A DNA stretch of 64,000 bases from Singulisphaera sp. GP187 (lineage in GTDB: Bacteria > Planctomycetota > Phycisphaerae > Phycisphaerales > SM1A02): contig CAMBXO010000006.1 of the NCBI GenBank assembly GCA_945871915.1, positions 86,560-150,559 of the forward strand. The letters run 5' to 3'. The translations under genes and the position numbers were made by a program. Within the stretch, counting starts at the first letter, position 1. Each line of letters opens with the position of its first letter. Shown here piece after piece: positions 51,955-61,700 of this stretch. The notes under the pieces were generated by a model, which did not search any database, was not told where the DNA came from, and worked only from the letters and a program-made list of their open reading frames with translations.

Positions 51955-52454
51955 GGCATCAGAGTCAAATACTTGTCAGCATCGTTAGTCTGGCCATCGC
52001 TGCAGCCAAGTGTCTTGGTGATGGCGGTGTTCCGATCGCTGCCATGGATGTGAACGGGCACCGTTGCACGCTGATCATGTCTCCGGCCACTCCAGAGATT
52101 GGACCGGTGTCATTCACACTTCTTGGACGGAGCGATTTGCCGGCAATGCTGTACCTGCAGCCGTCGCCCAGTGCAACACCCATCGGGCATCCCATGGTGA
52201 CGGATGCTCGCACACCAGGTGTTCATGTTCAGACCCAGTTCACAGACGTTGGTCCCTGTCAGGTGTGGATTGAATTCGGTGACCCTTCCGGCACCTCGCC
52301 GCGCGTGGAACTGTTCGTCAACGCCGCGCCGCCTGCGTGGCAGGTTTTTATTCCGTGGATCTTCTGCTGGATTCCGCTGGCGGGGCTTCTGGCGGTGCGA
52401 GCAGGAGTGGTGCGATCCACCAACTACACTTCCGCCATGCGTGGTACCGAATGA
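51951..52454 (+). CDS. Small membrane-anchored beta-domain protein, FixH-like by position
   Basis: This 167-residue protein has a signal peptide (VSIVSLAIAAAKCLGDG), a beta-rich extracytoplasmic domain (about 25-130, VSFTLLGRSDLPAMLYLQP, CQVWIEFGDPSG) and a single C-terminal transmembrane helix (FIPWIFCWIPLAGLLAVRAG). In fixGHIS-type clusters FixH follows FixG. This protein has the same place and a similar fold class, but the membrane anchor is at the other end, so homology is not claimed. It overlaps both neighbours by ATGA. Confidence 0.6.
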   Translation: MRHQSQILVSIVSLAIAAAKCLGDGGVPIAAMDVNGHRCTLIMSPATPEIGPVSFTLLGRSDLPAMLYLQPSPSATPIGHPMVTDARTPGVHVQTQFTDVGPCQVWIEFGDPSGTSPRVELFVNAAPPAWQVFIPWIFCWIPLAGLLAVRAGVVRSTNYTSAMRGTE

Positions 52455-55264
52455 ATGACGCGCCCACTCGCGAGCCGTGGCGTCAAGCCTCGGTGCCGAG
52501 CAGTTCGGCACTCCTCCTGCTGGATTCCTCGTCGCGCGTTGTTGCCGCGAGCGCGGCCGCCAGTCAGCAGATTGGCAGGGCGCCCGGGCAGTTACGAGGG
52601 CTTCTTGTCAGCGAAGTGTTTCGAGATGGCTCGATGCCAACATTCCCATGGATTGCCCGGCTTGCAGAGAGTGCGGAGCCACCGCCTCCAAGGCTTCTTG
52701 ATTTAGAAGCGGTCAAAGCCGATGGCTCGATGGTGGGATTTGAAGGTGTTTTGTACGCAATCAATGTGGGTCATCAGCCGGCGGGCGAATGCGTGGCCGG
52801 GCTGAAGTTGCGATCTCATGTGGGGCTTCAGGTCAAGAGTCAGGTGTTGGGCGCTCAGCGACAAGTGCTTGATCTGGTGTCCAGCGGCGCCACGTTGCGA
52901 GTCACCTTACGAGCCGTTGCAGAATTTGCTGAGCACATCATGCCCGGCGAGGTGTTTTGCCTTCTGACTCCGGTGGATTCCACCGGCAGGTTTGAAGTGG
53001 GATTGTGTCCAACCTTGCCGGAAGAAGTGGCCCAACTGCAGTCGGGCCATCGAGTCGATGAAGACTGGTCGCCTGCGATCCGGTCCGCACGGATGAACAC
53101 GCCGTTGATCGCCAACGAGTTTGAACTCGAACCGAGTTGGGCGGAATTCTGTGGTCGCGTGCATCGTCACGGTCTCATGTCCACATGGGTTGTGCCGGTG
53201 CGTGAGAGTCGAGGGGAAGCCATTCGAGCGGTCCTTGAGTTTCTGCTTCCTGTTCGTCGACAACCCTCACGCGATGAGACGGAATTGATGGACGAGTTGG
53301 CGGAAATGGTGCGACTGGCGATTGACTTGCATCGACTCTCGAGCGATCTTTCGGCAAGAGCCACGGCTCAGAAAGCCGCAGAAGAAACGGCAGTCCGGCG
53401 CGGGCAAGTGATTGACTATCTCGTGGATGGCACGATGGACTCCATCATCAGCATTGATCGAGAGGGTTGTATTACCGTGTGGAATCGGCAGTCCGAAACA
53501 CTCTTTGGGTGGACCGCCGACGAGACACGAGGCAAGTTGCTTTCCGATTTCATTATTCCGCCGGAACTGGTGCAGGCTCACAAAGATGGGTTCGCTCGAT
53601 TCCATCAGACGGGGCACGGGCCATTGATCGGTCGGAGAATTGATATCACCGCCATCAAGAAATCTGGTGAACGCTTCCCGGTTGAACTGTCCATCAGCAA
53701 AATTCCTGGAAGTGAAGGGATCGTGACCGCGTTCATTCGAGATATCTCTGAACGGCGAAAATCTGAGGAAGCGATCAAGGCCAGTGAAGGGCGTCTGAAG
53801 TTGGTGGTGGATGCGAGCACCGATGGTTTCTGGGATCTTCGTCGAGATGGCGTCGGCAGTCTGGTGAGCGATCGCTGCGCCACCATGCTTGGTTACGCAG
53901 CCTCGGACCAACCATTGGTGCATCCTCCGGACCATCCCTGGGTGCATCCGGAAGATCGATCCAGCGTGGCGAAAGCGTGGAGTGACCATCTTGAGCAACG
54001 CACGCCACGGTACGAATCCGAGCACCGTCGAAAGCATGCCGATGGCTCGTGGCGTTGGATTCTGGAGCGAGGTCAGGTGGTTGAGCGTGACGAGCATGGC
54101 GTGGCTCAACGAATGGTTGGAACGCAGACGGATGTCCAGGAGCGGCGCACGCTTGCTGCGAGTCTGAATCGAGCCGAGCGCATGGAATCACTCGGGCGAT
54201 TTGCAGATGGATTTGCCAAGGAACTGGTTGAGATTCTCTCGGTGATTCGGGCGCAGGCTTCTTTGGCCAATGTGGTTCCCGATCTTCCGCCTCGGATTGC
54301 CGAGAGCCTTGCGGTCATTCAGTTGTCAGTCTCTCGCGGGAAATCTATGGCAAACAGTTTGCTTGGCATGGCGCCACCTGGTGCAGCGGATCAGCCCAGC
54401 GCCGGCGATCGCGTGCATGTGATCTCCGTAACGCAAGCGATTCGCTCGGCGATGCAATTGCTTCGACCGACGCTTCCTCGCACGGTCGAGGTTCTTATTG
54501 AAGATCGTGCGGCTGGTCGCGACCTTGTCCGCGTGGACACCACGCTGTTCCAGCAGGCCATCATGCATGTGGTGCTGCATGCGTGCGAATCGGTGGCCAG
54601 TGCGGGGCACGTGATCTTGCGGGTTCGCGAGGCGCCCGCGCCATCTCACGGAATCCTTGTCGAGTGCCTGGACAACGGTCGGCCGATGTCACCAGAGGAG
54701 ATCGCACGAATTCCAGATGCGTTTGCTCCCGACGGATCGCTGGTGCATCCCTCGGCACTTGGCATGGCGGCGGTCGGACGCTTCGCACAAGCTGCCGGTG
54801 GCACGCTTTCGGCTTCTGTCACACACGATGGCAATTGCCTTTCGATTTCTCTTCCACTGCACACCATTGGAAATGTGGTCACTCTTCCGGCTGTTGTGCT
54901 CTGGGAAGATCACCCCTTGCTCAAGGTCATGCTCGGTGAGTCGCTCACGGCTTCGGGACATCGAGTTCTGTCGGTGGCCACCAAGACCGAAGTCATCAAA
55001 GCCATCAAGCAGGGCGGGCAGAGCGCAGTGCTGGTCCTCAATGAACGAGATTGGAGTGGCTCGCTTGCACCATCGTGGCCAAAGACTTGTACAACGCTCG
55101 GCTGGTTGCCTTCGATTGTTGTGCTGACCGATGGGACGGAGCATCCCACCGTGCAAGACAACGTGGCGTTTCTTTCCAAGCCATTTGTCATTGAAGCGTT
55201 GCTTGCGGCGATTCGAGGCAAGTCGCCCGTCCCTGCGAATTCTCGCGGAGAGGGGGTTTCATGA
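52451..55264 (+). CDS. PAS/GAF hybrid histidine kinase-like protein lacking both phospho-acceptors
   Basis: This 937-residue cytoplasmic protein has a degenerate PAS (about 15-120), GAF (about 140-310) and two PAS domains (about 335-455 with VWNRQSETLFGWTADE, and 460-575 with WVHPEDRSS). A dimerisation helix pair, an ATPase-like domain and a C-terminal receiver-like domain (about 825-935) follow. The H-box should read GxAHExNN but is GFAKELVE, with Lys590 replacing His. The N-box reads HVVLHACES, and GLGL is replaced by ALGM. The receiver reads LVLNERD with Asn864 in the Asp position, while WEDHP and FLSKPF are kept. It may sense a ligand without phosphotransfer. It overlaps both neighbours by ATGA. 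Confidence 0.85.
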   Translation: MNDAPTREPWRQASVPSSSALLLLDSSSRVVAASAAASQQIGRAPGQLRGLLVSEVFRDGSMPTFPWIARLAESAEPPPPRLLDLEAVKADGSMVGFEGVLYAINVGHQPAGECVAGLKLRSHVGLQVKSQVLGAQRQVLDLVSSGATLRVTLRAVAEFAEHIMPGEVFCLLTPVDSTGRFEVGLCPTLPEEVAQLQSGHRVDEDWSPAIRSARMNTPLIANEFELEPSWAEFCGRVHRHGLMSTWVVPVRESRGEAIRAVLEFLLPVRRQPSRDETELMDELAEMVRLAIDLHRLSSDLSARATAQKAAEETAVRRGQVIDYLVDGTMDSIISIDREGCITVWNRQSETLFGWTADETRGKLLSDFIIPPELVQAHKDGFARFHQTGHGPLIGRRIDITAIKKSGERFPVELSISKIPGSEGIVTAFIRDISERRKSEEAIKASEGRLKLVVDASTDGFWDLRRDGVGSLVSDRCATMLGYAASDQPLVHPPDHPWVHPEDRSSVAKAWSDHLEQRTPRYESEHRRKHADGSWRWILERGQVVERDEHGVAQRMVGTQTDVQERRTLAASLNRAERMESLGRFADGFAKELVEILSVIRAQASLANVVPDLPPRIAESLAVIQLSVSRGKSMANSLLGMAPPGAADQPSAGDRVHVISVTQAIRSAMQLLRPTLPRTVEVLIEDRAAGRDLVRVDTTLFQQAIMHVVLHACESVASAGHVILRVREAPAPSHGILVECLDNGRPMSPEEIARIPDAFAPDGSLVHPSALGMAAVGRFAQAAGGTLSASVTHDGNCLSISLPLHTIGNVVTLPAVVLWEDHPLLKVMLGESLTASGHRVLSVATKTEVIKAIKQGGQSAVLVLNERDWSGSLAPSWPKTCTTLGWLPSIVVLTDGTEHPTVQDNVAFLSKPFVIEALLAAIRGKSPVPANSRGEGVS

Positions 55265-56340
55265 CCAACCTTTCGGACATCTTGAATGTGGAAGCCTTTG
55301 AAGGGCTCGCACAGTCGAGGCTCGACCGCGTGGCCGTTGATTATTTTCGAAGTGGTTCGTGGGGTGAGCACACGGTGGCAGAAAATCTTGCAGCATGGCA
55401 GCGGCTGTGGCTGCGACCCCGCTGCCTGGTGAATGTCAGTCAGCGAGATCCAAGCGTTTCGTTGTTTGGTGATCGCATGCCCTCGCCGCTGCTGATCGCT
55501 CCAACGGCACTGCACAAAATGGCTCATCCTGAGGGTGAGGTCGCCACCGCCAAGGCAGCTGGTGCGTGCGGCGTGCCGATGGTTCTTTCCAGTCTGAGCA
55601 CCTGCACGGTTGAGGAAGTTGCCAAGGTGGCCACCAGTCCACTGTGGATGCAGCTCTACATCAGTCAAGATCGTGGCTTCACGCGTTCACTGGCGCAGCG
55701 AGTCGAAGCGGCTGGATGCAAAGCGATCATGGTGACGGTGGATGCACCCGTGTGGGGGGTGCGGGAGCGGGACATTCACAATGGATTTCGTGTCCCCGAT
55801 GGTTTGCACATTGCCAATCTGGAACGCCCCGGACTGCCCACAGGTCATTCCGGAAGCGGAATCGGTGCAACGCTTGGTTGGACAATTGACGCATCGCTGA
55901 CATGGAAAGATTTCGAGATGGTGTGCAGCGCAGTCAAACTTCCGGTTCTGGTCAAGGGAATTCTGCGAGGTGACGATGCCATCAAGGCGATGGATCATGG
56001 CGCACAGGGTGTGGTGGTCAGCAATCATGGCGGGCGGCAACTGGATGGTTCCATCGCCACGGCCTCTGCGCTGCCCGATGTGGTGCAATCGGTTTCCGGC
56101 CGCGTTCCGGTGCTGGTGGATGGTGGCATTCGCCGTGGTGCGGACATGTTGAGAGCCGTGGCCTTGGGTGCACGTGCTGTCTTGGTTGGTCGCCCAGTGC
56201 TGTGGGGACTTGCGACCGCTGGTCAGCCAGGTGTCGAGCGTGTGCTGCAACTTCTGTTGGAAGAGTTCTCGCTTTCGATGGCGCTCGCTGGATGTCCGGA
56301 CATCCGCTCGATCACTTCGGATCTGATCGCTCGGGCCTAA
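55261..56340 (+). CDS. FMN-dependent alpha-hydroxy-acid oxidase/dehydrogenase
   Basis: This 359-residue TIM-barrel enzyme of the L-lactate dehydrogenase/glycolate oxidase family has the catalytic motif SNHGGRQLDGS (His256 in position 254-264), the FMN phosphate site VLVDGGIRRGADMLRA and GARAVLVGRP, and PLLIAPTALHKMAHPEGE near residue 80. It oxidises a 2-hydroxyacid to a 2-oxoacid. Lactate, glycolate and longer substrates are all possible. It overlaps the kinase-like gene by ATGA and closes the respiratory gene train. Confidence 0.92.
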   Translation: MTNLSDILNVEAFEGLAQSRLDRVAVDYFRSGSWGEHTVAENLAAWQRLWLRPRCLVNVSQRDPSVSLFGDRMPSPLLIAPTALHKMAHPEGEVATAKAAGACGVPMVLSSLSTCTVEEVAKVATSPLWMQLYISQDRGFTRSLAQRVEAAGCKAIMVTVDAPVWGVRERDIHNGFRVPDGLHIANLERPGLPTGHSGSGIGATLGWTIDASLTWKDFEMVCSAVKLPVLVKGILRGDDAIKAMDHGAQGVVVSNHGGRQLDGSIATASALPDVVQSVSGRVPVLVDGGIRRGADMLRAVALGARAVLVGRPVLWGLATAGQPGVERVLQLLLEEFSLSMALAGCPDIRSITSDLIARA

Positions 56341-56373
56341 GACTTTCGGTGCGTCTTGGGAGCGTGTCCGCCC

Positions 56374-56401
56374 TTGACCCCATGGCCTTGCACGGTATCC
56401 T
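56374..56401 (+). promoter_or_regulatory. Predicted promoter of the imuA-imuB-dnaE2 cassette
   Basis: TTGACC (56374-56379) and TATCCT (56396-56401) are separated by 16 bases. The -10 ends 14 bases before ATG 56416, leaving room for only a few leader bases and no Shine-Dalgarno site. A CGAAC half-site lies between the -10 and the ATG, but I see no full LexA palindrome. Confidence 0.5.
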
Positions 56402-56415
56402 AACAAAGACCGAAC

Positions 56416-57318
56416 ATGCGAGACGCGATCGATCATATTCAGCAGAAAATACAGGCCATTGTGGCCAATACCAGCAAGGCTCACCAAGCCGTGAAACCGG
56501 GCGATGTTCCGATGTGGTTGTCGACGGGTTGGCCGGCCATCGACGCATGTGAAAGTTCACCGGGTCTTCCGTGGCGAGGTGTGCACGAACTCTTTGGTGC
56601 ATTCGATCACGCCCATGTCCGCATGCCAGCGATGAGTCTGGCCTTGCATCTGGCATGGCGTGTGGTGTTGCAGGCGCCGTCGCATGCACGGGTGGTATGG
56701 GTGGGTCGCCACGCGTGGCCGCATCCTCGTTCCGTGCTTGGTGGGTTGCGTGGTTTGTGTGGCGGTCGCCGTCGGCGTGTGGATCTACGACTGTGGCGGG
56801 CCAGTGTGTTTCTTGATGCCACAGGTCTGTCAGATCGACTGTGGAGCGTTCAGATGGCGTTGCAGGCGCCGGATGCATGGATGGTGGTCGCTGACGGCGC
56901 GCGTTGTGATTTGACAGCCACGAGGCGATTGCAACTGGCCGCAACCGCATGCCCGGTTCTTTTGCTGCGGCCGCTGGAAGAATTGTCGCAACCTTCTGCT
57001 GCGTCGCTGCGATGGCGCGTGCAGCCGGCAGCCGATGCGTCGCATGCATGGTGGAGTGCCGAATTGCTTCGGGTGCGTGCGGGCAGGTCGTTGTTGCAGA
57101 ACGCCAGTGTGCACTTTGGTGATTGGTGGGAGCGTGGTGAGGGTCTGGATGCCGTGCGATTTGAAGAGGCCATGGCGTGGCTCCCACGCAAGCCGCGTTT
57201 GATTTCATCTCAATGCAGGGAGGAATCGCATGGAACACATGCTGGCGATCCTGTTGCCATGGTGGCCCGCGGACCGAGCGATTCGATCGCTCCGACGGCG
57301 GGGGGCCTGGCCGCCTGA
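56416..57318 (+). CDS. imuA: ImuA-like RecA-related protein of the mutasome
   Basis: This 300-residue protein is related to RecA/SulA-like ImuA. GWPAIDACESSPGLPWRGVHELFGA near residues 38-62 corresponds to the start of the RecA-like core, and ARVVWVGRHAWPHPRS, LDATGLSDRLWSVQMALQ and DAWMVVADG follow the fold. The Walker A is not conserved, as in other ImuA proteins. Together with imuB and dnaE2 it forms the translesion cassette known to cause damage-induced mutagenesis. Its 3' end overlaps imuB by 89 bases. Confidence 0.88.
   Translation: MRDAIDHIQQKIQAIVANTSKAHQAVKPGDVPMWLSTGWPAIDACESSPGLPWRGVHELFGAFDHAHVRMPAMSLALHLAWRVVLQAPSHARVVWVGRHAWPHPRSVLGGLRGLCGGRRRRVDLRLWRASVFLDATGLSDRLWSVQMALQAPDAWMVVADGARCDLTATRRLQLAATACPVLLLRPLEELSQPSAASLRWRVQPAADASHAWWSAELLRVRAGRSLLQNASVHFGDWWERGEGLDAVRFEEAMAWLPRKPRLISSQCREESHGTHAGDPVAMVARGPSDSIAPTAGGLAA
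57219..57224 (+). promoter_or_regulatory. Shine-Dalgarno site of imuB inside imuA
   Basis: GGAGGA lies 5 bases before ATG 57230, inside the 3' end of imuA. It fixes the imuB start and explains how imuB is translated despite the 89-base overlap. Confidence 0.6.
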
Positions 57319-58771
57319 TGCGAAGAACATGCCGCCACTTCTTCTGGTTGCCAACGAGCATGGCTCACGAGTGGTGGCCCAGCGTTGTCAGCGAGCGGCG
57401 GCTTACGGCGTGCAATGCGGTGATTCGCTGGCCATGTCGAGATCTCGTTGTGGTGAGCAGGCCGAAGAAGTTCCCTTCGATCTCTTGGCGGATGCGAAAG
57501 CACTTTCGCACTTTGCCTGCTGGTGTCTGCGCTACGGACCGCGAGCGGCGGTCGAGGCATCACCTGGCACGGCCGCTGTCTGCGTGCAGATCACCGGTTG
57601 CCAGCACGTGCATGGTGGATGGGTGCAACTGCTGTCTCGCGTGCGTCGCGATCTTGCCCGACTGCATCTGCACGGGAGCGCTGCCGTGGCCGGCAATACC
57701 GCAGCCGCACTGGTGGCGGCGGAACACGCTTCGTGGTGCGTGATGGAGCAGGATCCGGCGTCGTGGTTGCTTGACGCGCCGCTTGCGATGCTTCGTGTGC
57801 AGCCCGCCGTTGTGCAGGCTCTTCATGAAATGGGTGTGCGCACCATCGGGCAGTTGAAAGCGTTGCCTGCAGGTGGTCTCGCCGATCGCTTTGGACAGGC
57901 GCCGTGGCAGCGGCTTCGATTGGCGATGGGTGAACAACCCGAACAACTTCACAGTGTGGTGCCGTATGGGCCGCTTCGTGTGCAGTGGCAATTGGATGGT
58001 CCGACTTCGCAGGTGGAGGCGGTGCAACAGATTGTTCAGCAGTTGCTCGAACGATTGAGTTTGCGTTTGCTGCGTCGCCGAATGGGCACACGCCATCTGC
58101 GTGTGGTGCTGCATCGTGCGGCCAGTGCCGCCACGTCAATCGATCTTCGCCTGACGCGCACGTCGCGCAGAGCCGAGCACATGTGGCGGCTGCTGCAACC
58201 GCACATGGAGCGGGTGCATTGTGGAATGGATCCTTCGCAAGGCATCGAGTTGGTGCAGGTGTGCAGTCTGCAGCATGGGGCGATGGGTCTTGGACAGTGG
58301 ATCTGGGCCCAGGGTCGCATGGCTCTGGAAGATGAGGGCGATCCCGGATGGGCGGAATGGTTGGATCAAATTCGTAAGCGACTCGGTCCATGCAGCGTTC
58401 GGCGTGCGCATGGACGGGTCGATCCCAATGACGAGTTGGCATGGGCGTGGCGCGTGGCTGAGGGCGAAGCGCCTCCATGCGATCTCTCCGAAGTGCCAGG
58501 GGACACTCGAAGTGTGGCGAGGCCTCTGGTGCGATTGGCGCCGCCACAACCAGTTCGCGTGGAGTGCGATGCACGGCGTCGCCCCATTCAATTGTGGGTG
58601 CATGGAGCGTGGCGTTTGGTCACCGAACAGGATGGGCCCGAGCGAGTGACCGCAGCGTGGTGGCGAGGCGAGCGAGGTACGCAGGATCGCTGGCGGGTGC
58701 GGGCGGACGGCACATGGTGGTGGCTGCGTCGCGAAGATCGCCTGTGGTTTCTTGACGGAGCCTGGACATGA
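57230..58771 (+). CDS. imuB: ImuB, inactive Y-family polymerase-like mutasome protein
   Basis: This 513-residue protein shows the Y-family fold but without catalytic acids. The first motif, normally D-x-D, reads AILLPWWPADRA. The VDITGC motif reads VQITGCQHVHGG, with Gln in place of Asp. MGVRTIGQLKALPAGGLADRFG is the helix-hairpin-helix region (about residues 202-225). ImuB bridges DnaE2 to the beta clamp in known systems. The start is supported by a GGAGGA site. It overlaps dnaE2 by ATGA. Confidence 0.92.
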   Translation: MEHMLAILLPWWPADRAIRSLRRRGAWPPDAKNMPPLLLVANEHGSRVVAQRCQRAAAYGVQCGDSLAMSRSRCGEQAEEVPFDLLADAKALSHFACWCLRYGPRAAVEASPGTAAVCVQITGCQHVHGGWVQLLSRVRRDLARLHLHGSAAVAGNTAAALVAAEHASWCVMEQDPASWLLDAPLAMLRVQPAVVQALHEMGVRTIGQLKALPAGGLADRFGQAPWQRLRLAMGEQPEQLHSVVPYGPLRVQWQLDGPTSQVEAVQQIVQQLLERLSLRLLRRRMGTRHLRVVLHRAASAATSIDLRLTRTSRRAEHMWRLLQPHMERVHCGMDPSQGIELVQVCSLQHGAMGLGQWIWAQGRMALEDEGDPGWAEWLDQIRKRLGPCSVRRAHGRVDPNDELAWAWRVAEGEAPPCDLSEVPGDTRSVARPLVRLAPPQPVRVECDARRRPIQLWVHGAWRLVTEQDGPERVTAAWWRGERGTQDRWRVRADGTWWWLRREDRLWFLDGAWT

Positions 58772-61700
58772 GTGCTGCAAACTTTGTGGAACTGGCTTGC
58801 ATGAGCAACTTCAGTTTGCAAGAGGGTGCCAGCCATGCCGACGAATTGTTCACTCGCGCCCATGAGCAGGGAGCGCACGCACTGGGCGTATGCGATCGCG
58901 ACACGGTCTCTGGACTTGTGCGAGCGATGGAGGCGTCTCGCACCAGTGGCGTTCGCTTGGTGGCGGGTGCTCGTCTTCGATTTGATCCGCCGGTGCCTGA
59001 GGCTGTGCCAGTGCACATGCTGCTGTGGCCCATGAATGTGCAAGGGTGGGGCCATCTCTGTCGTCTTCTGACGGATGGCAATGTGCATGGAGTTCGTCCG
59101 CTTGGTTCGTTGCTCACACATCATGAAGGCTTGATGGCCGCTGTCATTCCGCCGCCCGGAGTTGCACTGGCCGAGCAGTGGTTTCTGGAATCCATGGCAG
59201 GTGTGGCTGGCATTTTTGGTGACCGCCTTTCGCTCACCCTCACGCGGCATGGTCTGCCTGATGAGGGGTTGCGATTGCGGCAGACCGCTGCGATTGCGGC
59301 GCATGTTGGGGTGTCCACGGTGGCCACCAATCTGCCTCGGTACCACGATGCGTCTCGCCGCGAACTTGCTGATGTGCTGACGGCGGTTCGGATGGGTGTT
59401 CCAGTGGAAGCCTGCGGCGCCGCAATGAATCACGAGGCGCATCTGCGAACGGCCGCCGTGATGCAACTGTTGTTTGACGCGTTCCCGGAATCGCTGGCTC
59501 GCAGTGGGCAGATCGCTGACCGCTGCAAGGGATTTCAGATGCAGCAACTGAGGTGGCGGTATCCACAGGATTGTTCGCCGCCCGGTGTGCGACCCATCGA
59601 GCATCTTCGCACCTTGACACTGGCCGGTGCACGCGAGCGATGGCCTGATGGCTTGCCGCAGCCCATCGTCCATCGACTTGAACACGAATTGGCACTGATC
59701 GCCGAACTGCATTACGAACCCTATTTCCTCACCGTCTATGAGATCGTTTCGTTCGCGCGCTCTCGCAACATTCTCTGTCAGGGCCGTGGTGCGGCGGCCA
59801 ACAGTGCGGTGTGTTTCTGTCTTGGCATCACCACGGTGGACCCCGATCGCATGGACACGCTCTTTGAGCGTTTCATCAGTCGCGAGCGAGACGAACCACC
59901 CGACATCGATGTGGATTTTGAACATGAGCGGCGCGAGGAAGTGATTCAGTGGATTTACCAGCGATGGGGTCGCCACCATGCGGCCCTCTGCGCCGAGGTG
60001 GTTCGTTGGCGTGGTCGCTCCTCCGTGCGAGATGTGGGCAAAGCCATGGGGCTTTCGCTTGATGCGGTCGAGCGATTGGTCAAGGGGGCGCATCAGCCTC
60101 AGGACGCACTGGAATCCCGCGTGCGGCGCATGGCCGCCGAACTTGAGGGATTTCCGCGGCATCTCTCGCAGCATGTTGGCGGATTTGTGATGAGTCAGGA
60201 TCGCCTTGATGAGATTGTGCCCATTCGACCCGCGGCGATGGCCGATCGCACCATCATCGAGTGGGACAAGGATGATCTGGATGTGATGGGGTTGATGAAA
60301 GTGGATGTGCTGGCGCTTGGCATGCTCACCTGCATTCGACGTTGCATGGACTTGGTGAATGCAACGCGGACCGATTCAATTGAAACTCCCGCCTTAGCGT
60401 TTCACACCATTCCATCGGAGGATGCTGTCACATACGACATGCTGTGCCGCGCCGACAGCATTGGTGTCTTTCAGGTGGAAAGCCGTGCGCAGATGAGCAT
60501 GCTGCCCCGCATGAAACCCCGCCGCTTCTATGACTTGGTGGTGCAGGTGGCCATCGTTCGCCCCGGCCCGATTCAGGGTGACATGGTGCATCCCTATCTG
60601 CGTCGCCGTGATGGCGTGGAGCCCATCACCTATCCCAACGCACAGATCGAGCGTGTGCTGGGTCGCACACTCGGTGTGCCGCTCTTTCAGGAACAGGCCA
60701 TGACGCTGGCGGTGGTGGCGGCGGGTTTCACGCCGGGGCAGGCCGATCAACTTCGTCGCGCGATTGCTGCATGGAAGCGACGAGGCAACCAGATGGTGCA
60801 GTACGGCGAGCAACTGCAGCAGGGCCTGTTGGCCAACGGATACACGCAGACATTTGCCAAGCAGGTCTTTCAGCAAATCCTCGGGTTCTCCGGTTACGGA
60901 TTTCCGGAAAGCCATGCCGCCAGCTTTGCCTTGCTGGCCTATGCCAGCGCGTGGTTGAAGCAGCATCATCCCGCGGCCTTTCTCGCTGCGATCCTGAACA
61001 GTCAGCCGATGGGTTTTTATGCGCCGGCGCAACTGGTGCGAGATGCTCGCGAGCATGGCGTCGAAGTGCGGCCGATCGATGTTCACTTTAGCCATTGGGA
61101 TTGCACACTTGAACCTGCAGGGGTGCATGGGTTCACGCAACCGCCGGCGGTGCGTCTTGGGCTGTGCATGGTGCGAGGTCTTGCACGGGAGCAGGCGCTG
61201 CGGGTTGAGCGAGCGCAGTTGCACGGTCCGTGGCGAAGTCTTGAAGCGTGGTGGCGAGCCTCGGGTGTCAGTGTGGCGGGCGCTCGCATTCTGGCGCGCG
61301 CCGATGCGTTTGGTTCCATGGGGCTTGGTCGTCAGCAGGCGCTCTGGCAGGCGCAACGACTGCGGGATGTTCCCATGCCGCTGTTCGAGCAGATCGCACC
61401 GCAGACTCATGAGGTTGAACCGCGTGTGACCTTGCCACAGCGTGCGCTATTAGAAACGATCGTGCAGGATTGTCAGCAGACGGGCATGTCATTGCGAGGC
61501 CATCCGTTTGGGTTTGTACGGCAGCGGCTCATGCGTGTTGGCGTGCGACCCTGCGCCGCAGTGCAGGCAAGCCATGAGTGTCCGGATGGGTGTTGCGTTT
61601 CCGTGGCCGGCATGGTGCTGTTGCGGCAGAAACCTGAAACAGCCAAAGGCACTGTGTTCATCACGCTTGAAGATGAAAGCGGTCCGGTGAATCTGATCGT

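Noticed and set aside
58588..60174. A 528-residue open frame antisense to imuB and dnaE2
   Set aside because: Composition is His/Arg-rich without motifs, and both real genes on the plus strand carry diagnostic signatures. It arises from the GC-biased third codon positions.
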